This document shows, in pieces, positions 34,523-44,154 of a DNA stretch of 64,000 nt. Within the stretch, counting starts at the first letter, position 1; each line of letters starts with the position of its first letter. The stretch is from an uncultured Caldilineaceae bacterium. GTDB lineage: Bacteria; Chloroflexota; Anaerolineae; Caldilineales; Caldilineaceae. Below the pieces are notes generated by a model. That model did not search any database and had not been told where the DNA came from. It saw only the letters and a list, made by a program, of their open reading frames with translations. Position numbers and translations under genes: made by a program. Location of the stretch: the NCBI GenBank assembly GCA_951812725.1, contig OX638330.1:372001-436000 (forward strand), given 5' to 3'.

Positions 34523-35659
34523 ATGCAACCCGATATCTCATCCATCAGCCCAGCGCGCAGCGGGCGCGCCTCCTCCTGGGACACAACCGGTCGCAACGCC
34601 GACGCCTGGACCATCCCCGCCGGCGAATCCCGTGTGCTGGCAGACATCAGCGGGCCGGGCGTCATCACCCATATCTGGATGACCCAGCGCAACCACTACC
34701 GCGACTGCCTGCTGAAAATTACCTGGGACAATGCCCCGCATCCGAGCGTGCTAGTGCCGCTGGGAGATTTCTTTGGCCTGGGCAGCGGAATCGTCAACTC
34801 CTATCAGTCGCAACTGTTTACCGCCTCCACCCGCTGGAACAACCAGTTCGAGACCGGCTGCGCGCTCAACTGCTATGCGCCAATGCCTTTCCGCGAGCGA
34901 GCCCTTGTGGAACTCGTCAACGAGAGCAATGAAGATCATCGCCAGTATTTCTATGTGGATTACGAGCTGGTCGACGAGATGCCGCCCGAACGAGGCTACT
35001 TCCACGCCGAGTTCCGGCGCGCCAATCCCTTCGGCGGCTGGGGGCACGAGATAACTGTCAACAGGCCGGAGGCGAATGTCATTAACAAAGAGAGGCAGGC
35101 CTGGGATGACAACTACGTCATTCTGGAGACCCAGGGCCGCGGCCACTACATCGGCTGCACCCTGTCCGTCACCAACTTCCAGGGAACCTGGTGGGGCGAA
35201 GGTGATGACATGATCTGGGTGGATGGCTACAAGTGGCCGCCCGACATCCACGGCACCGGCAGCGAGGACTATCTGAATCAGGCCTGGGGCATGCAGAGAA
35301 ACGCCTTTCTCCGCAACGGCTCCTCCATCTTCGAGGAAGACACCGGCGGCTATCAGTCCTCATACGTCCTGCATCTGGAGAACCCCGTGCGCTTCCAACA
35401 AGAAGTGAAGGTAACAATCGAGCACGGGCACGGCAACCATCTCGCCAACGAAATGTCATCCGTGGCCTACTGGTATGCGGCCGAGCCGACTAAGCCGGTC
35501 GAGCCTCCCCCTGTGGCGCAGCGGCAACCGGTGTTGCGCGACAATCTCGGCAACTGGCTCTACGACAGTGGTAATCAGGTGGCGAGCCGGGTCGTCCCTA
35601 TCAACGAGGAAATGCAGGCCATGAAGGAGCGCTGGGCCAGGGCGAACAACGCTGGCTGA
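34523..35659 (+). CDS. GH172 (DUF2961) glycoside hydrolase
   Basis: 378 residues, the standard single-domain length of GH172. The start 'MQPDISSISPARSGRASSWD' matches the family N-terminus, which decides for the ATG at 34523 over upstream codons. Motifs in order: 'DISGPGVITHIWMTQ', 'VPLGDFFGLGSG', 'GWGHEITVNRPE', 'GEGDDMIWVDGYKWPPDIHG' and 'TGSEDYLNQAWG', the conserved acidic GxGxED site. It lacks the C-terminal beta-sandwich of the copy at 714-2267. Family members are exo-acting furanosidases that form oligomers; the substrate here is unknown. It diverges from the second Dpp-type importer operon and is tail-to-tail with the flavin reductase gene, 6 bases apart. Confidence 0.9.
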   Translation: MQPDISSISPARSGRASSWDTTGRNADAWTIPAGESRVLADISGPGVITHIWMTQRNHYRDCLLKITWDNAPHPSVLVPLGDFFGLGSGIVNSYQSQLFTASTRWNNQFETGCALNCYAPMPFRERALVELVNESNEDHRQYFYVDYELVDEMPPERGYFHAEFRRANPFGGWGHEITVNRPEANVINKERQAWDDNYVILETQGRGHYIGCTLSVTNFQGTWWGEGDDMIWVDGYKWPPDIHGTGSEDYLNQAWGMQRNAFLRNGSSIFEEDTGGYQSSYVLHLENPVRFQQEVKVTIEHGHGNHLANEMSSVAYWYAAEPTKPVEPPPVAQRQPVLRDNLGNWLYDSGNQVASRVVPINEEMQAMKERWARANNAG

Positions 35660-35665
35660 ATCGTA

Positions 35666-36163
35666 CTAACTTTCATCCGACGGCGTCATCTGCCGGTATT
35701 TCCCGCCGTAAAACAGCACCGGTTCGCCCGCGTCATGCTCCAGATATTCGACCTGCCCAATGTACAGCGTATGGTCGCCGGCCGTGTGCGCATCCACCAC
35801 CTTGCAGACAAAGTAGGCCAGGGCATCAGGCAGAACCGGGTAGTCTTCGCGGCGCTCAAAACGGACTTCCAACCCTTCAACCGGCCAGCCGGCGAAATGG
35901 CTGCTGAAATCCTCCTGATCGTGGCGCAGAATGCTGACCGCATAGCGGCCGGTCTGCGCCAACAGGTCATGCAGCCTCGCCTTGTGCCCGACAGAGATGA
36001 CCAGCAGAGGTGGATCCAGTGAGACCGACATGAACGCATTGGCGGTCATACCGTGAACGTCTCCGTCCAGTTCGGTTGTGACGACGGTGATGCCGGTGGC
36101 GAACAGGCCGCAGGCATTGCGCAATTCACGAGGGTCTATCGCGGCAGAGCTGTTTTCAGTCAT
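35666..36163 (-). CDS. Flavin reductase-like FMN-binding protein
   Basis: 165 residues of the DIM6/NTAB flavin-reductase fold: 'RELRNACGLFATGITVVTTE', 'HGMTANAFMSVSLDPPLLVI' (FMN phosphate and isoalloxazine contacts), 'RYAVSILRHDQEDFSSHFAG' and 'DHTLYIGQVEYLE', ending with 'PVLFYGGKYRQM'. It reduces FMN with NAD(P)H, often for a two-component monooxygenase, but no monooxygenase gene is adjacent. The ATG at 36163 is chosen because the family N-terminus starts there. A MITE lies just upstream, within the likely promoter region. Confidence 0.9.
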   Translation of the reverse strand: MTENSSAAIDPRELRNACGLFATGITVVTTELDGDVHGMTANAFMSVSLDPPLLVISVGHKARLHDLLAQTGRYAVSILRHDQEDFSSHFAGWPVEGLEVRFERREDYPVLPDALAYFVCKVVDAHTAGDHTLYIGQVEYLEHDAGEPVLFYGGKYRQMTPSDES

Positions 36164-36360
36164 AGGTAAGTCCGTAGCGCGTGTCGGGTGAGGTGTGCGC
36201 AGCGTAAAGTCAAAATCTGCCTTCACCGCAGCGCATCGATTTCGCCAATCCTAATCGGTATCCTTTTCAAACTCAAGTCGAAACTACGCAGCCACAACAA
36301 ATTTGCGATCCTGAACGAAGCGAGCGAAGGTGATTGCTCTTTCCGCACTTACTGTTTTAG

Positions 36361-36444
36361 GGCGGTCGGGCCTTCGGCCCTCCCTTGTGCAGGGGCTGCG
36401 CCCCCGCAACGCCCCCCTACAAAACCATCGCTCACCGACCGTGT
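36361..36444. repeat. Dispersed GC-rich double-hairpin core, copy 3
   Basis: Identical in order and nearly in sequence to copies 1, 2 and 4; the end differs slightly (CATCGCTCACCGACCGTGT instead of CATGCCTCACC). Confidence 0.9.
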
Positions 36445-36647
36445 GTCCTCATTCCAGCCGTGCGGCTCCAGCAGCGTGTCTAGCCAACAGTGTCTCCTCC
36501 CCCACTTGCCGCCTCCACCCACCGACCATCGACCGCTGATCTCCGGTGTTCCACTGACGACTGGTGTTCCACTGAAAACTAAAAACTGACTACTAAAAAC
36601 TGCAGTTCCGACCTTGTGTCCTCATTCCAGCCATGCGGCTCCAGCAA
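36442..36647. repeat. Direct duplication within MITE copy 3
   Basis: The segment TGTGTCCTCATTCCAGCC, followed by a copy of GCGGCTCCAGCA, occurs at 36442-36473 and again at 36615-36646, with microrepeats between. Confidence 0.75.
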
Positions 36648-36764
36648 CCTGGCTGCCGCCAACCGAATACGCATTCAGATAGCCTGAATGGCGGCAGGGA
36701 TAAAGGGCTGGTCAAGACAGGAACTGTATATGGCTTAGTAGTTACCTCAAATCTACCTTCAGAA

Positions 36765-36792
36765 TTGACAAATAGACGGTCAATGGTAGGAT
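36765..36792 (+). promoter_or_regulatory. Promoter of the epimerase/FAH genes
   Basis: TTGACA (36765-36770), a 16-base spacer and TAGGAT (36787-36792) preceded by TGG, an extended -10. It begins 19 bases beyond the right end of MITE copy 3 and about 83 bases before the ATG at 36875. Confidence 0.55.
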
Positions 36793-36874
36793 ACCACGAA
36801 ACTGACTGTACCGTGCAGCCGGGGAAAGCTGTCCCGGCACAAAGAGAATGGCAAACCGCATATGACGAGCGTGA

Positions 36875-37837
36875 ATGATGGCTGAAGAAAGATTTTTCGT
36901 GACCGGCGCGCTGGGCTGCCTCGGCGCCTGGGTCGTGCACAATCTGATACGCGAGAATCTCCCCGTAACCGTCTACGACCTCGGTTCCAACACACACCGG
37001 CTCGAGTTGCTGATGGAGCCGGACGAAATTGCCCGAATTCAGTTTGTCCAGGACGACATCACCGACACCGAGGCCGTCGCCCGTGCCGTCGAAGCAAGCG
37101 GGGCCAACCGCATCATTCATCTGGCCGCATTGCAGGTGCCTTTTTGCAAGGCCAACCCCTCGCTGGGCGCGGCCGTAAACGTCGTCGGCACTGTCAACGT
37201 CTTCGAAGCGGCCAAACGGGCCGGCATTTCGTCCTTAGTCTACGCCAGCAGCATGGCCGTCTACGGTGGGGCCGAACTCTACGGGCCGGAAGTGCAGGAC
37301 GGCGACCCCTTCCACCCGCTCAATCTATACGGAGTATACAAAGAGGCCAACGAAGGTACTGCCCGCATCTACTGGCAGGACGACGGTATCGCCAGCCTGG
37401 CGCTGCGGCCCTACACCGTCTACGGCCCGGCCCGTGACCAGGGCATGACCTCCACCCCCACCCAGGCCATGCTGGCAGCGGCCAAGGACGAAGACTATCA
37501 CATCTCCTTCGGCGGCACCTGCGGCTACCAGTATGCCGATGATGTTGCACAGACATTCATAGCGATGGCCCGCCTGCCCTACGAAGGCGCATCAGTCTTC
37601 AACATCCGCGGCAGCGTTGCCCATATGTCGGAAGTCGTAAACGCAATTGTCGCCGCCGAGCCTCGCGCAGCCGGCCGCATTACCTATGAGGATGCCCCCC
37701 TTCCCTTCGCAGAGGCCCAAAATGAACAGCCCTTGCAGAACCTGCTAAGCGAAGTCCCTTACACACCCCTCAAGGAAGGCGTCGCCCGCACAGTTGACCA
37801 TTTCAGGCAGGCGCTCGCCGCCGGCAAGATCGAATAG
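36875..37837 (+). CDS. NAD-dependent epimerase/dehydratase (extended SDR)
   Basis: 320 residues. The NAD-binding motif is 'FFVTGALGCLGAWVV' (TGxxGxxG), then 'DDITDTEAV' and 'RIIHLAALQVPFCKANP'. 'LVYASSMAVYGG' gives the catalytic Ser and 'NLYGVYKEANEG' the Tyr-xxx-Lys pair. 'LRPYTVYGPARDQGMTS' matches sugar-nucleotide epimerases and uronate/aldose dehydrogenase-like SDRs. The next gene is an FAH-family hydrolase 100 bases downstream, which suggests a role in a sugar-acid degradation route, not cell-wall sugar synthesis (inference). Confidence 0.9.
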   Translation: MMAEERFFVTGALGCLGAWVVHNLIRENLPVTVYDLGSNTHRLELLMEPDEIARIQFVQDDITDTEAVARAVEASGANRIIHLAALQVPFCKANPSLGAAVNVVGTVNVFEAAKRAGISSLVYASSMAVYGGAELYGPEVQDGDPFHPLNLYGVYKEANEGTARIYWQDDGIASLALRPYTVYGPARDQGMTSTPTQAMLAAAKDEDYHISFGGTCGYQYADDVAQTFIAMARLPYEGASVFNIRGSVAHMSEVVNAIVAAEPRAAGRITYEDAPLPFAEAQNEQPLQNLLSEVPYTPLKEGVARTVDHFRQALAAGKIE

Positions 37838-37937
37838 TCGTTTCTCCCATCCGTGCCGCGCATCCCGCGCTTTTCAGACCGGGGCGCATCCACCCTAACT
37901 TAACCCATTCCAGCGAATTCGCCGAGGAGCAGAACAG

Positions 37938-38744
37938 ATGAGATGGTTGCGGTTTGAGCATAACGGAAATACAGTCTACGGCGTCGCCAGCGGCGACACC
38001 ATCGAAGTCACCGACGCCAGCTGGTGCGACATTCTGGCCGGCAACACCGGAACGGTGACCGACTCGGTCGACAGGAGCAGCGTCAAGCTCCTCTGTCCCA
38101 TGGACCGGCCCGGCAAGATCGTCGCTATCGGTCTGAACTATCTGGACCACTGCCGTGAAACGAATACCCCGCCCCCGAAAGATCCCGTCATCTTCACAAA
38201 GTTCACGACCAGCATCGTTGGCCCCGGCGACGAGATCGTCTGGAGCCCGAAACTGACCGCAGAAGTGGACTACGAGGCCGAACTGGCTGTCGTGATCGGC
38301 AAAACCGCCCGCCATGTCAGCCGCGCCGACGCGCTCGACTACGTGGCCGGCTACACCTGCTCCAACGACGTCAGCGCCCGTGACCTGCAGTTGGGCGACC
38401 CCCAATGGATCCGCGGCAAAAGCCTCGACACTTTCTGCCCCATCGGCCCCGCCTTTGTAACCGCCGACGAGGTGCCCGATCCCCAGGATCTCGGCATCCG
38501 CTGCCTCCTCAACGGCGAAGTCATGCAGGAAAGCAACACACGCGAGATGATCTTCGGTGTAGCCGAACTGATCGAGTTCAGCTCCGATGCATTCACCCTG
38601 GAGCCGGGAGACGTTATCCTCTCCGGCACCCCGCACGGCGTCGGCATGGGCCGTGACCCACAGGTCTGGATGAAGGACGGAGATAACGTCGTCATCGAAA
38701 TCGAAAAGCTCGGCCGCCTCGAGAACAACTGCCGCATGGTGTGA
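37938..38744 (+). CDS. Fumarylacetoacetate hydrolase-family protein
   Basis: 268 residues with GAGGAG upstream of the ATG. The FAH fold signature is clear: 'IVAIGLNYLDHCRE' (His71), 'KFTTSIVGPGDEIVW', metal ligands in 'VDYEAELAVVIGK' (Glu113, Glu115) and Asp144 in 'CSNDVSARDLQ', then 'GKSLDTFCPIGPAFV' and 'GDVILSGTPHGVG'. The family cleaves C-C bonds of diketo acids or acts as hydratase or decarboxylase; close relatives hydrolyse 2,4-diketo-3-deoxy sugar acids. Its partner genes are the epimerase upstream and a sugar importer downstream. A strong terminator follows. Confidence 0.94.
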   Translation: MRWLRFEHNGNTVYGVASGDTIEVTDASWCDILAGNTGTVTDSVDRSSVKLLCPMDRPGKIVAIGLNYLDHCRETNTPPPKDPVIFTKFTTSIVGPGDEIVWSPKLTAEVDYEAELAVVIGKTARHVSRADALDYVAGYTCSNDVSARDLQLGDPQWIRGKSLDTFCPIGPAFVTADEVPDPQDLGIRCLLNGEVMQESNTREMIFGVAELIEFSSDAFTLEPGDVILSGTPHGVGMGRDPQVWMKDGDNVVIEIEKLGRLENNCRMV

Positions 38745-38774
38745 CCCCTGCCATTGCTTTCCTCGATCCGCTCC

Positions 38775-38804
38775 AAAAAGCCCTGGCCCTAGCCGGGGCT
38801 TTTT
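38775..38804 (+). terminator. Rho-independent terminator after the FAH gene
   Basis: AAAAAGCCC pairs perfectly with GGGCTTTTT, with an inner GGC/GCC stem, and ends in five Ts. Because the A tract mirrors the T tract it can work in both directions. Confidence 0.92.
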
Positions 38805-38984
38805 CATGTGCGCGTGTTGCGCAGGAGCTGAAGCCGCCCATGAACTTTCAGGACCGACCCTGCCGCGAAAAAAGGCCTGACCTCTTCCGCAGCGATACAT
38901 CCACCCCCGCTGACTATACTTTTCCCAGACTTTAACCGACGATTAGCCGAATCTTGCTTTGGCCTTAACAATCCCCTGCGACAC

Positions 38985-39013
38985 TTATCCACAGTGCCAA
39001 AACATGGTATAGT
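38985..39013 (+). promoter_or_regulatory. Extended -10 promoter of the CUT1 sugar importer operon
   Basis: TATAGT at 39008-39013 is preceded by TGG (extended -10); TTATCC lies 17 bases upstream as a weak -35. The ATG of the SBP gene is 75 bases downstream. Confidence 0.55.
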
Positions 39014-39088
39014 AGCCCCACCAACAGAGTGTGATTTCTGATCCGTGGTAGCACTCTATACCCCACTTAGTTGAATAAGGAGATTTCC

Positions 39089-40528
39089 ATGAATCGTCAA
39101 CGTCTCGTATTGCTGGCGCTCGTGGCCGCGCTAGCGCTTATCGTCTCTGCCTGCGGAGCGCCCGCAGCCCCCGTTCAGGTCGATACCGGCGCCGCTGAAG
39201 AGGAGGCCGCGCCGGCCGCCGCCGATGAGATTATGACCGTCAACCTCGTGGCCCGCTGCAAGGCCAGCCCGCCCTACGAAAACGGCCGCTGCGACAACCT
39301 GACCGCCGCCGTCGACGCCGCCAACGCCGTGCTGGAAGCCAGCGACGACAACCGCCGCATCGCCTTGGAAACCATCCAGGACGACACCGGCTGGGGCGAC
39401 TACAAGACCGAGTTTGAACTGGCTTCGGACGCCGGTGAAGCCCCCGACATCATCGTCTCCGGCCACGAGCATATCGGCGATTGGGCCACGGCCGGCTACC
39501 TGGTCGACATCTCCGAACAGGTCAACAGCGGCGAATTTGCCGAATTTGAAGACGTCATCGACTCCCTCTGGGAATCGACCATGCTCAACGGCAAAATCTG
39601 GGGCATCCCCCAGGACGCTGAAGCCCGCCCCCTCTACTTCAGCAAGTCACTCCTGACGGAGCTGGGCTGGGGCGCGGAGGAAATTGAAGCCTTGCCGGGC
39701 CGCATCGAAAGCTGTGACTTCACCTGGCAGGATATGTTTGACACCGCTGAACAGGCAGTGGCGGCCGGGGTAGTCAAAGAGGGCGAGGGCTGGTGGCACC
39801 GCCCCTCCAACGGGCCCGACTTCCTCTACTACTACTTTGCCGCCGGCGGCGAAATAGAGAGCGATATGGACGCCCTCGTCTTCGACACCGCCGCCGCTCA
39901 GACCGTCTATGAACTGCTCCACAACGCCGTCCACGACCGCAAAATCATCACCGCCAACAAGCTGGACGGCGACTGGGACTACCACAAAGAGTACACCGCC
40001 AGCTTCACCAACGTGATGTTCGTCTTTGAGGGCACCTGGCGCTGGGCAAGCTGGCACACCAACTATCTCCAGGATGTGGGCGGCGAAGAGTATCTCTTCG
40101 AAAATGTCGGCTTCGCACCGATTCCCTGCATGGAAGGCGGCATCGGGCGCCCCATCACCCTGACCCATCCCCTGGTATACATGATCAGCAGCCAGAGCGA
40201 GTACCCGGACCTGGCCCTGCTCCTGCTAGCCAAGACGACGGTCAAGGAGTTGAACACGCCCTACGCGGTGGAAAGCGGCCACCTGGGAATCCTCGAGTCG
40301 CAGGCCGATCACGAGGCCTACACAAGCGCTGAGTTCCTGAGTGCCACGCTGTCCCTGTTGGAGCACACGACCTTCCTGCCCAACAGTCCCTATTGGAGCG
40401 CCTGGTCGGAGGCCTACTACCTCGGCATTCAGGCTGTCGAGTCCGGCGATCTCTCACCCGAAGAGGCGATTGAGGTCGTGATCGATCAACTCCAGAACGA
40501 ACTGGGCGACAACGTGATTATTGAGTAA
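39089..40528 (+). CDS. Sugar-binding lipoprotein of CUT1 importer (MalE-like, SBP family 1)
   Basis: 479 residues. ATG at 39089 has AAGGAG 6 bases upstream. Sec lipoprotein signal 'LVLLALVAALALIVSAC' (Cys22), no RR motif. The mature part resembles maltodextrin-binding proteins: 'ELASDAGEAPDIIVSGHEHI', 'GKIWGIPQDAEARPLYF', 'FTNVMFVFEGTWRWASWH', 'GRPITLTHPLVYMISSQSE'. It heads the only sugar importer here that has both permeases and an ATPase. A perfect 11-bp hairpin after the stop probably sets the SBP/permease ratio. Confidence 0.94.
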   Translation: MNRQRLVLLALVAALALIVSACGAPAAPVQVDTGAAEEEAAPAAADEIMTVNLVARCKASPPYENGRCDNLTAAVDAANAVLEASDDNRRIALETIQDDTGWGDYKTEFELASDAGEAPDIIVSGHEHIGDWATAGYLVDISEQVNSGEFAEFEDVIDSLWESTMLNGKIWGIPQDAEARPLYFSKSLLTELGWGAEEIEALPGRIESCDFTWQDMFDTAEQAVAAGVVKEGEGWWHRPSNGPDFLYYYFAAGGEIESDMDALVFDTAAAQTVYELLHNAVHDRKIITANKLDGDWDYHKEYTASFTNVMFVFEGTWRWASWHTNYLQDVGGEEYLFENVGFAPIPCMEGGIGRPITLTHPLVYMISSQSEYPDLALLLLAKTTVKELNTPYAVESGHLGILESQADHEAYTSAEFLSATLSLLEHTTFLPNSPYWSAWSEAYYLGIQAVESGDLSPEEAIEVVIDQLQNELGDNVIIE

Positions 40529-40556
40529 GTGAAGTAAGACCTGCGTACTGCAACAA

Positions 40557-40587
40557 GGAGAGTAGGGCGCCCCCGCCCCTACTCTCC
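40557..40587 (+). terminator. Perfect hairpin between SBP and permease genes
   Basis: GGAGAGTAGGG and CCCTACTCTCC form an 11-bp stem with loop CGCCCCCGC in an 85-base spacer. No T tract follows. It is suited to partial termination or 3' protection of the SBP message. Confidence 0.7.
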
Positions 40588-40613
40588 GCTTCTACCCCCT
40601 TCGCAACCGGCCC

Positions 40614-42041
40614 ATGGTGACGAATCAGACAGAAACAGCAATTCAGGTCCCCCGCGCCGGCCGCGGCCGCTGGCTACTACTGGCTGCCGGTCTGCTGCTG
40701 CTGGGCTGTATCGTTCTGCCCTGGCTGCGCTTCGTCATTATCGCCGATCAGCGCGTTGCCCTCTCGCTGACAGGTCAACAGGCCGCAACGATTGGCGTAG
40801 TAGAAACGACCGACGGCGGGCTTCTCTATCGCAGCTCGTTCTGGTTCTTATTTGCCCCCTTGGCCGGCGCCATCGGGTTGGCGCTGGGGGCGATCAACCT
40901 CTTGCCGGGCCGTTCCGCGCCCTGGCACGGACTCTTCGCCGTCCTCATCAGCGTAACCGCGTCCGTTGCCGTCTGGGGCGCATTCGCCGCCTCGCAAGAA
41001 ATCGCGCAGAAGCAGAAAGTGGCTGTGGAGGCCCAGTTGGGGCTGTCCGTTGCCTTCATGGCGTTGCTGCTGCTACTCGTCGGCGGCCTCATCCTGCTGC
41101 GGGAAGCCAGCGGCCAGAAACCCGCCTTCCGCGCCGCGCTCGACGCCCTGAACTTCATGGCGCCGGGCTCGTTGTTGGTCATCGTCTTCTTCTTTCTGCC
41201 TGCCATCATCCTCTTCATCCTCAGCCTGACCGATCTCTCCAGCGCCAACTTCAGCGAGCCTTGGACCTATGTCGGCTTCGACAACTACAAGCGCATGTTC
41301 AGCGACCGCTTCTTCCCCAAGATCCTGCGCAATACATTCCAATATGTCATCCTGACCCTGCTGTTCTTTAACGTTGGCCTGGCGCTCCTGCTCGCCCTCC
41401 TGACGGCCCATGTCAGCCGGCGGGTTGGCTTCTTTTTCCGCCTGCTGTGGCTCCTGCCCCGCATCACACCGTCCGTCGTCTACATCGTGATGTGGCAGCG
41501 CATCGCCCAGCAGCCCCCCTACGGCATTCTCAATCAGATTCTCGGCTTGTTCGGCGTCGAAAATCAGCCCTACTGGATCCCGGAATCGCCGTGGGTATTC
41601 GTCGTGCTCGTCAATGGCTTCGTCGGCGCTTCGTTTGGCATGATCATCTTTACCTCCGCCATCGAAGCGATCCCTGCCGACCTGATCATCGCCGCCAAAG
41701 TGGACGGCGCCGGCAACCTGGCGCTCATCCGTGACATTACCCTGCCTCTGCTGCGCTGGCCCCTGCTGTTTGTCGTCACCTACCAGACACTCTCGCTGCT
41801 CGTCTCGTTCGAATATATCCTGCTGCTCACCAACGGCGGGCCGGGCCTGTTCACGACCGAAGTGTGGGCGCTGACCGCCTACAAGCGCGCCTTGCAGACC
41901 TATTTCGGTTCGAACCAGTGGGCCTATGGCGCGGCCTGGGGCTTTGTGCTCGTTCTCATCGGCGCCATCCTCTCTGTAACCTATCTGCGGGTCTTCCGCT
42001 TCAACGATCTGGTCCAGGAGCCGAAAATCGATGTGTTGTGA
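40614..42041 (+). CDS. Carbohydrate ABC permease, MalF type with four-helix N-terminal extension
   Basis: 475 residues, longer than the usual ~300 for CUT1 permeases. Residues 19-42, 76-97, 105-126 and 142-162 are extra hydrophobic helices, reminiscent of the extended N-terminus of E. coli MalF. The permease core starts near 181 ('FMAPGSLLVIVFFFLPAIIL') with 'YVGFDNYKRMFSDRFF' and EAA loop 'IAAKVDGAGNLALIRDITLP'. 'LLLTNGGPGLFTTEVWALTA' is the typical late motif. The start ATG has no strong ribosome site. It pairs with the MalG-type protein downstream. Confidence 0.94.
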   Translation: MVTNQTETAIQVPRAGRGRWLLLAAGLLLLGCIVLPWLRFVIIADQRVALSLTGQQAATIGVVETTDGGLLYRSSFWFLFAPLAGAIGLALGAINLLPGRSAPWHGLFAVLISVTASVAVWGAFAASQEIAQKQKVAVEAQLGLSVAFMALLLLLVGGLILLREASGQKPAFRAALDALNFMAPGSLLVIVFFFLPAIILFILSLTDLSSANFSEPWTYVGFDNYKRMFSDRFFPKILRNTFQYVILTLLFFNVGLALLLALLTAHVSRRVGFFFRLLWLLPRITPSVVYIVMWQRIAQQPPYGILNQILGLFGVENQPYWIPESPWVFVVLVNGFVGASFGMIIFTSAIEAIPADLIIAAKVDGAGNLALIRDITLPLLRWPLLFVVTYQTLSLLVSFEYILLLTNGGPGLFTTEVWALTAYKRALQTYFGSNQWAYGAAWGFVLVLIGAILSVTYLRVFRFNDLVQEPKIDVL

Positions 42042-42125
42042 GATGCGGGCGGCGTCTGCGCCAACGCTTTCTGAAAGAACCTTCTGTGCGGAACGAATCT
42101 GCGCAGGGGAACGGAGGGCCGAAAA

Positions 42126-43054
42126 TTGCATGACGGATTAGGGCCCGTAAAGGGCGCGGGGACGCTCTCCACTGTCCAGATGACGCTTCAATCCAGGCGC
42201 ATCACACCCGGACAAGCGCTCCCCTACCTGCTGCTCACAGTTACTATCCTGCCGATTCTGGCCGGCTATGCCTGGGTCCTGGTCGCCACCTTCTCTCAAC
42301 GCACCAACGGCCTTCTCCCTATGGATGCTCAGGGAAATCTCGGCGGCCTGACCTTCGCAAACTGGACGTTCCTGTCCGAGCCGGACGTGTGGAAGGCCAC
42401 GCTCAACTCCTTTGGCATTGGCATGAGCATGGTCGTCGGCGTCGGCTCCATCTCCGCCCTCGCCGCCTACGCGCTTTCCCGCATGAACTTCCCTGGCCGC
42501 AAAGGTTTCCTGGGCATGACCATGGTCCTCCATGCCTTTCGGCCTGAAATGCTCCTGATCGCTATCTTTCAGGTGCTGCTGTTCATCGGTGGCATCCCTC
42601 TTATCGGCAATCTGTTCGGCTTCAATACCGTCGGCGGCGTCGCCCTTGTGATGGTGACACTGGACCTCCCGTTGGGTATCTGGCTGATGAAAGGCTTTTT
42701 CGACAACCTCTCCTGGGATATGGAGCGGGCTGCCCTCATCGACGGCGCCAGCCGCTTTCGCGTATGGTGGGAGATTCTGTTGCCGCAGATTCGCCCCGGC
42801 CTGGCTGCCCTCTCCATCTTCATGTTCATTCAAGGTTGGAACGCCTATCTTATCCCCTTTACCTTCACAATCGGCTCGAAAGTCGCCACTCTGCCGGTCT
42901 ACATCAACAGCTTCTCCGGTGATACCAGTCTCGTCAGCTGGAACAGAGTAGCGGCCATCGGTCTTTTCCAGCTGATTCCTGTTCTGATCTTTTTTATCTT
43001 CACCCAAGAGGCTCTGCTGAATATCTACGGCGGCGGCAGCAAAGGGGGAAACTA

Positions 43055-43055
<1 letters not shown>
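42126..43055 (+). CDS. Carbohydrate ABC permease, MalG type
   Basis: 309 residues from a TTG start with GGAGGG 8 bases upstream; the out-of-frame ATG 4 bases later stops after three codons, and an in-frame ATG at 42180 lacks a ribosome site. Six helices starting near 'LPYLLLTVTILPILAGYAWV', EAA loop 'ERAALIDGASRFRVWWEILL', and late 'FIFTQEALLNIYGGGSKGGN'. The stop codon TAG shares its last base with the GTG start of the ATPase gene, showing translational coupling. Confidence 0.94.
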
Positions 43056-44146
<1,091 letters not shown>

Positions 44147-44154
44147 TGGTCTTC

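Larger units (their letters stand above)
36280..36745. mobile_element. IS66-type MITE, copy 3 (466 bp)
   Basis: The left end is GAAACTACGCAGCCACAAC; the right end read in reverse is GTAACTACTAAGCCATAT. Flanks CTCAAGTC (36272-36279) and CTCAAATC (36746-36753) form an 8-bp target duplication with one mismatch. Inside are the TTTGCGATCCTGAACGAA module, one double-hairpin core, ACTGACC-like microrepeats, a tandem duplication of the segment starting TGTGTCCTCATTCCAGCC, and the GGCTGGTCAAG module. It has no coding capacity. Confidence 0.85.

Noticed and set aside
37803-38900. 365-codon open frame antisense to the FAH gene
   Set aside because: It mirrors a clearly conserved protein on the plus strand; its translation shows no family motif. 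High GC produces long antisense frames.
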